NCBI GenBank assembly: GCA_029224185.1
Contig: CM055190.1
Coordinates: 16,061,320 to 16,125,319 of the forward strand
DNA length: 64,000 nt
Reading direction: 5' to 3'
Origin: Karalla daura
Lineage: Eukaryota; Chordata; Actinopteri; Chaetodontiformes; Leiognathidae
Part shown: one piece after another, positions 61,441 to 64,000 of the stretch
Layout of the letters: every line of letters begins with the position of its first letter
Numbering within the stretch: the stretch's first letter is position 1
Made by a program: the position numbers and the translations under genes
The notes under the pieces: model-generated
The model's input: the letters and a program-made list of their open reading frames with translations, nothing else
Told to the model about the DNA's origin: nothing
Databases searched by the model: none

Positions 61441-62410
61441 AGAATGGTTTTTTTTTCCGAGAAATAAAATCTCAATCTGTCATTATTTCATTTTTCCTTG
61501 TGTGCTCCAGCGGGAACTTGCAGTGCCATGAATCACTTCCAAATCCGCACAGTTTCTGCGTAACAGCTTAGACGTTGAAATATTTCACATCAAGCCTCAG
61601 ACAGACATATTTAGAAATCGTTAAAATAAAACATGATTGTGAATTTTTTTCCTCATGATGGAAAGAATACGTGACTGCCCCCCTGTCTGCTCCTCTGCAG
61701 TGTTGCAGACACATTTGAAGCTTATTTTCTTAAGTATTTCTATAGCACGTATGGAAATCCCTGCAGTGTGTCATCTCAGATTGCAGACATACTGTACATA
61801 ACCACATGATGGCAGTACTGCACCTAAAATATTACAAACTGGTTTTGCTTTTCAAAGACCGATGCCCTCTTTGTGCTTTGATGCACATGGAGGTATGCAC
61901 AGAACAGCGATGCACTTTTGTTCCCAATTTGCTGCCACCACCTGTCACATCTTGTGTTTGACACTAAAAAGCCCATGAAAGCCACATCAAGTCCTCTAAT
62001 TAAGCTATACACCGGCTTTGACATGAATTATGCAGCAGCTTTAATGACGAAGAATCAATAAAAACACGATCTATAACAAAGCCAGTCACACAAAGCTGCT
62101 GGGGGGCAGAGCGGCTCTTTAACCTTGAGGGCTGAACGTCTGTGGGTAAGACGCAACCGTCGGCAATGGCTGAAACATTTAGCTGGATAAAACAATCATC
62201 CACCGCTTGTTTTCATATTTATAGCCCCCCCGCATCCACGACCCCTAACGACAGCATATTGTGGATGTATTTTTAATGTAAAAGCATATCAAAGGTTCAG
62301 GGGAACATCTGGGTGGTGATTCCTATGGACAGGAGGAAAGGGAGGAAGAGGAAGAGGAAGAAGGTACCAGGCTGAGGTGTGAGCCACGACCAGACGAGTG
62401 AAGATTCACC

Positions 62411-62429
62411 TCACGTGAATGTGACGTAA
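62411..62429. promoter_or_regulatory. E-box TCACGTGA next to TGACGTAA
   Basis: The 8-bp palindrome TCACGTGA (62411-62418) and a bZIP-type TGACGTAA (62422-62429) are 3 bp apart. The first is the consensus for USF/MITF-type factors, the second for ATF/PAR-bZIP factors. Confidence 0.3.
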
Positions 62430-63104
62430 CACATTAGCGTGTAATCTGTGGCTGTGATACATACAATAATACGTGTATCATTTCCTGAATGAGAGAGTTA
62501 GTCTTTGCAGTGTTTGTTTTCCAACACTGAGCACAGCATTCCAGTGTTGGAAGCAACGCTGCCAACTCTCTTGGCTGGGACAAAAAGTCAGACAACGTCA
62601 CGCATCAGTTTGTTATTCAGTGTCTTTCATATGTCGAAGAGCGATGAAGTGCAACTGATCCTTGTTTGTGTTACAAGAGAAAATAATCAGATGAATAATA
62701 GCAGTTGTGCAGAGGGAAATTCAACTTTTCCCCTGTGGATGAGAATAAGTTGAGGAAAATACAATGACAGATTCATTATCTGGCAGCGTCTGAAAGTTTA
62801 GAAAATATTGGTCAAGTTCATTAAAATCACATTAAGATTTGTATACTTTGTTTTTATGCTGCAGGTTCACTTACTTTGCTGAAAACGTGGGGCAGTAAAG
62901 CAAAACACGATGAGTAGATGTGATTCAGGTTGTCGTCAGACTGTTAATTTCCTTATTAATATTACTTATTAGTAGTCCTTATTATAAATTTGTATTTCAA
63001 ACTAAACAGCAACACCAATCACATTTTAAAAGAAACAGAGTGAGTATTATTATATTATTTTATTTCATATTATATCCTTGTATCGTTTTATTTAACTGGT
63101 GTTG

Positions 63105-63320
63105 GAGGGGTCTGTTACAGCTTATCTCAAGCACGCAAATAACCTGGACACAAGGTCTCTAGTCCATCACAGGATCCTCACACACATACACACACACCAT
63201 TCATGCTCACACCCACACTTAGGGGCAATTTTAAGTCTCCAGGCAACTTAAACATGCATGTTTTTGGACTGTGGGATAAGATAAGAAAAGGGAAACTCCA
63301 CACAATTAGGCAAACCTAGA
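63105..63320 (-). repeat. teleost interspersed repeat (family A)
   Basis: Contains an aacctggacacaaggtctc block, agtccatcacaggatcctca, an interrupted CA tract near 63179-63200, ccattcatgctcacacccac, ggggcaattttaagtctcca, aacatgcatgtttttggact and gaaactccacacaattagg. Same order as the 21765 copy. Confidence 0.8.
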
Positions 63321-63479
63321 AACTCCATTCATATCTTTTGTCACAACCAATGTCTGTTTAGTTTCAATTCGCTCTATTTTTACTCAATATCTTTCTATTC
63401 CCAAATATTTATGGATTATGGTACAAATTACAAAGCATCTCATTTGGACTAGAGAAGAAAACAAAAAAAGTTATTTACA

Positions 63480-64000
63480 AGCACAGCACACAGTCACCTT
63501 CACCTCTCTCCAGCAACACAGCGTCGCTGCTCAAACTCAAACAACAGACATTTCGGAGGAAAACATTGTGTGCTCTCCATAAGGCAGCAGGGATCCCCTG
63601 CCAGCTTTAAACAGCTCCACTTCTTTATCAATAAAGGTGCATCACACATCAGAGAACACACCAACCTCTGTGCTTTATAAGACGCTTTTACTCACTTTGG
63701 AGTAACTCTCAGCGCCTCGACAGTATTGAAAGCATTTTCACATCCTCCTCTTATTTCCTTGTTGCTGGCAGCTCTCACAAACACTCCCCCCTTACGAAAA
63801 AAAAAAAAAAAGGCAGCCCACAGTTTCTCTCTCCTGCTTCCTTTCAAGGAGAGAGGTGAGCTTTCAATGAATCACCCCCCTGCTCCTGCCGAGCTTCTCT
63901 CCGTCAAGCAGCGTGAGTGATGGAAGTGACAGAGAAGACACCTGCCCTGCGCCAGCGAGGGAGAGGAAGGGAGGTGGAGGGAAGGAGGGGGAGTTAGAGG
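63480..64000 (+). other. right-edge block, possible 5' region of the next gene
   Basis: A TATA-like ctttataag (63673) is followed by GC/purine-rich DNA. There is a short open frame (63726-63920) and a donor-like GTGAGT at 63913. In mammals a KCTD15 gene lies downstream of CHST8 (from memory), so a promoter here would be plausible. No coding homology is visible before the window ends. Confidence 0.2.

Larger units (their letters stand above)
57741..63104. other. non-coding stretch, no gene seen
   Basis: Contains a short AT tract, the G homopolymer and a purine tract near 62330-62365. The frame at 59473-59844 (123 codons) has no recognisable domain. A minus-strand AATAAA (complement of tttatt near 57821) is present but has no associated coding sequence. 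Confidence 0.5.

Noticed and set aside
1..64000. CRISPR array, phage or bacterial defence system
   Set aside because: No regularly spaced direct repeats with unique spacers and no prokaryotic gene organisation; the DNA is vertebrate.

Overview
This window looks like euchromatic, mostly non-coding DNA from a ray-finned (teleost) fish. Three things point that way: one clear vertebrate-type protein-coding exon, many CA/TG/TC microsatellites, and at least eight decayed copies of an interspersed repeat that I recognise from teleost genomes. There is no sign of bacterial or viral gene organisation. Almost every open frame in the window is a chance ORF without family resemblance.

The one gene I can support is on the plus strand at 52360-53493. 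It is the 3'-terminal coding exon of a Golgi carbohydrate sulfotransferase of the HNK-1/GalNAc-4-O-sulfotransferase family, and its C-terminus fits CHST8 better than CHST9. The exon carries the stem and the whole catalytic domain and ends in a normal stop. The short N-terminal exon(s) with the cytoplasmic tail and membrane anchor are not recognisable in the 52 kb upstream. That stretch is therefore probably a large intron and/or 5' flank. A 3' UTR follows, with AATAAA signals at 53962 and 54062 and a possible distal one at 56871.

Layout: 1-32 kb is non-coding, with scattered repeats, a diverged local duplication (14.1-14.7 kb), microsatellites and several unique, CpG-containing blocks that resemble conserved regulatory elements. 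At 32.4-33.06 kb a long pyrimidine tract, an exon-like 95-bp segment and the most CpG-dense patch I saw lie next to each other; this is the best candidate for an unannotated exon or promoter. From 33 to 52 kb there is more non-coding DNA, with a 26-unit TC tract, long CA tracts, perfect hairpins, a consensus CRE and further enhancer-like blocks. From 53.5 to 64 kb come the 3' UTR, two more copies of the interspersed repeat and, at the right edge, a GC/purine-rich stretch that could begin the next gene.

I found no operon-like system, CRISPR array, rRNA or tRNA gene, or intact transposon. All regulatory-element calls are inference from base composition and motifs, because no conservation data were available.
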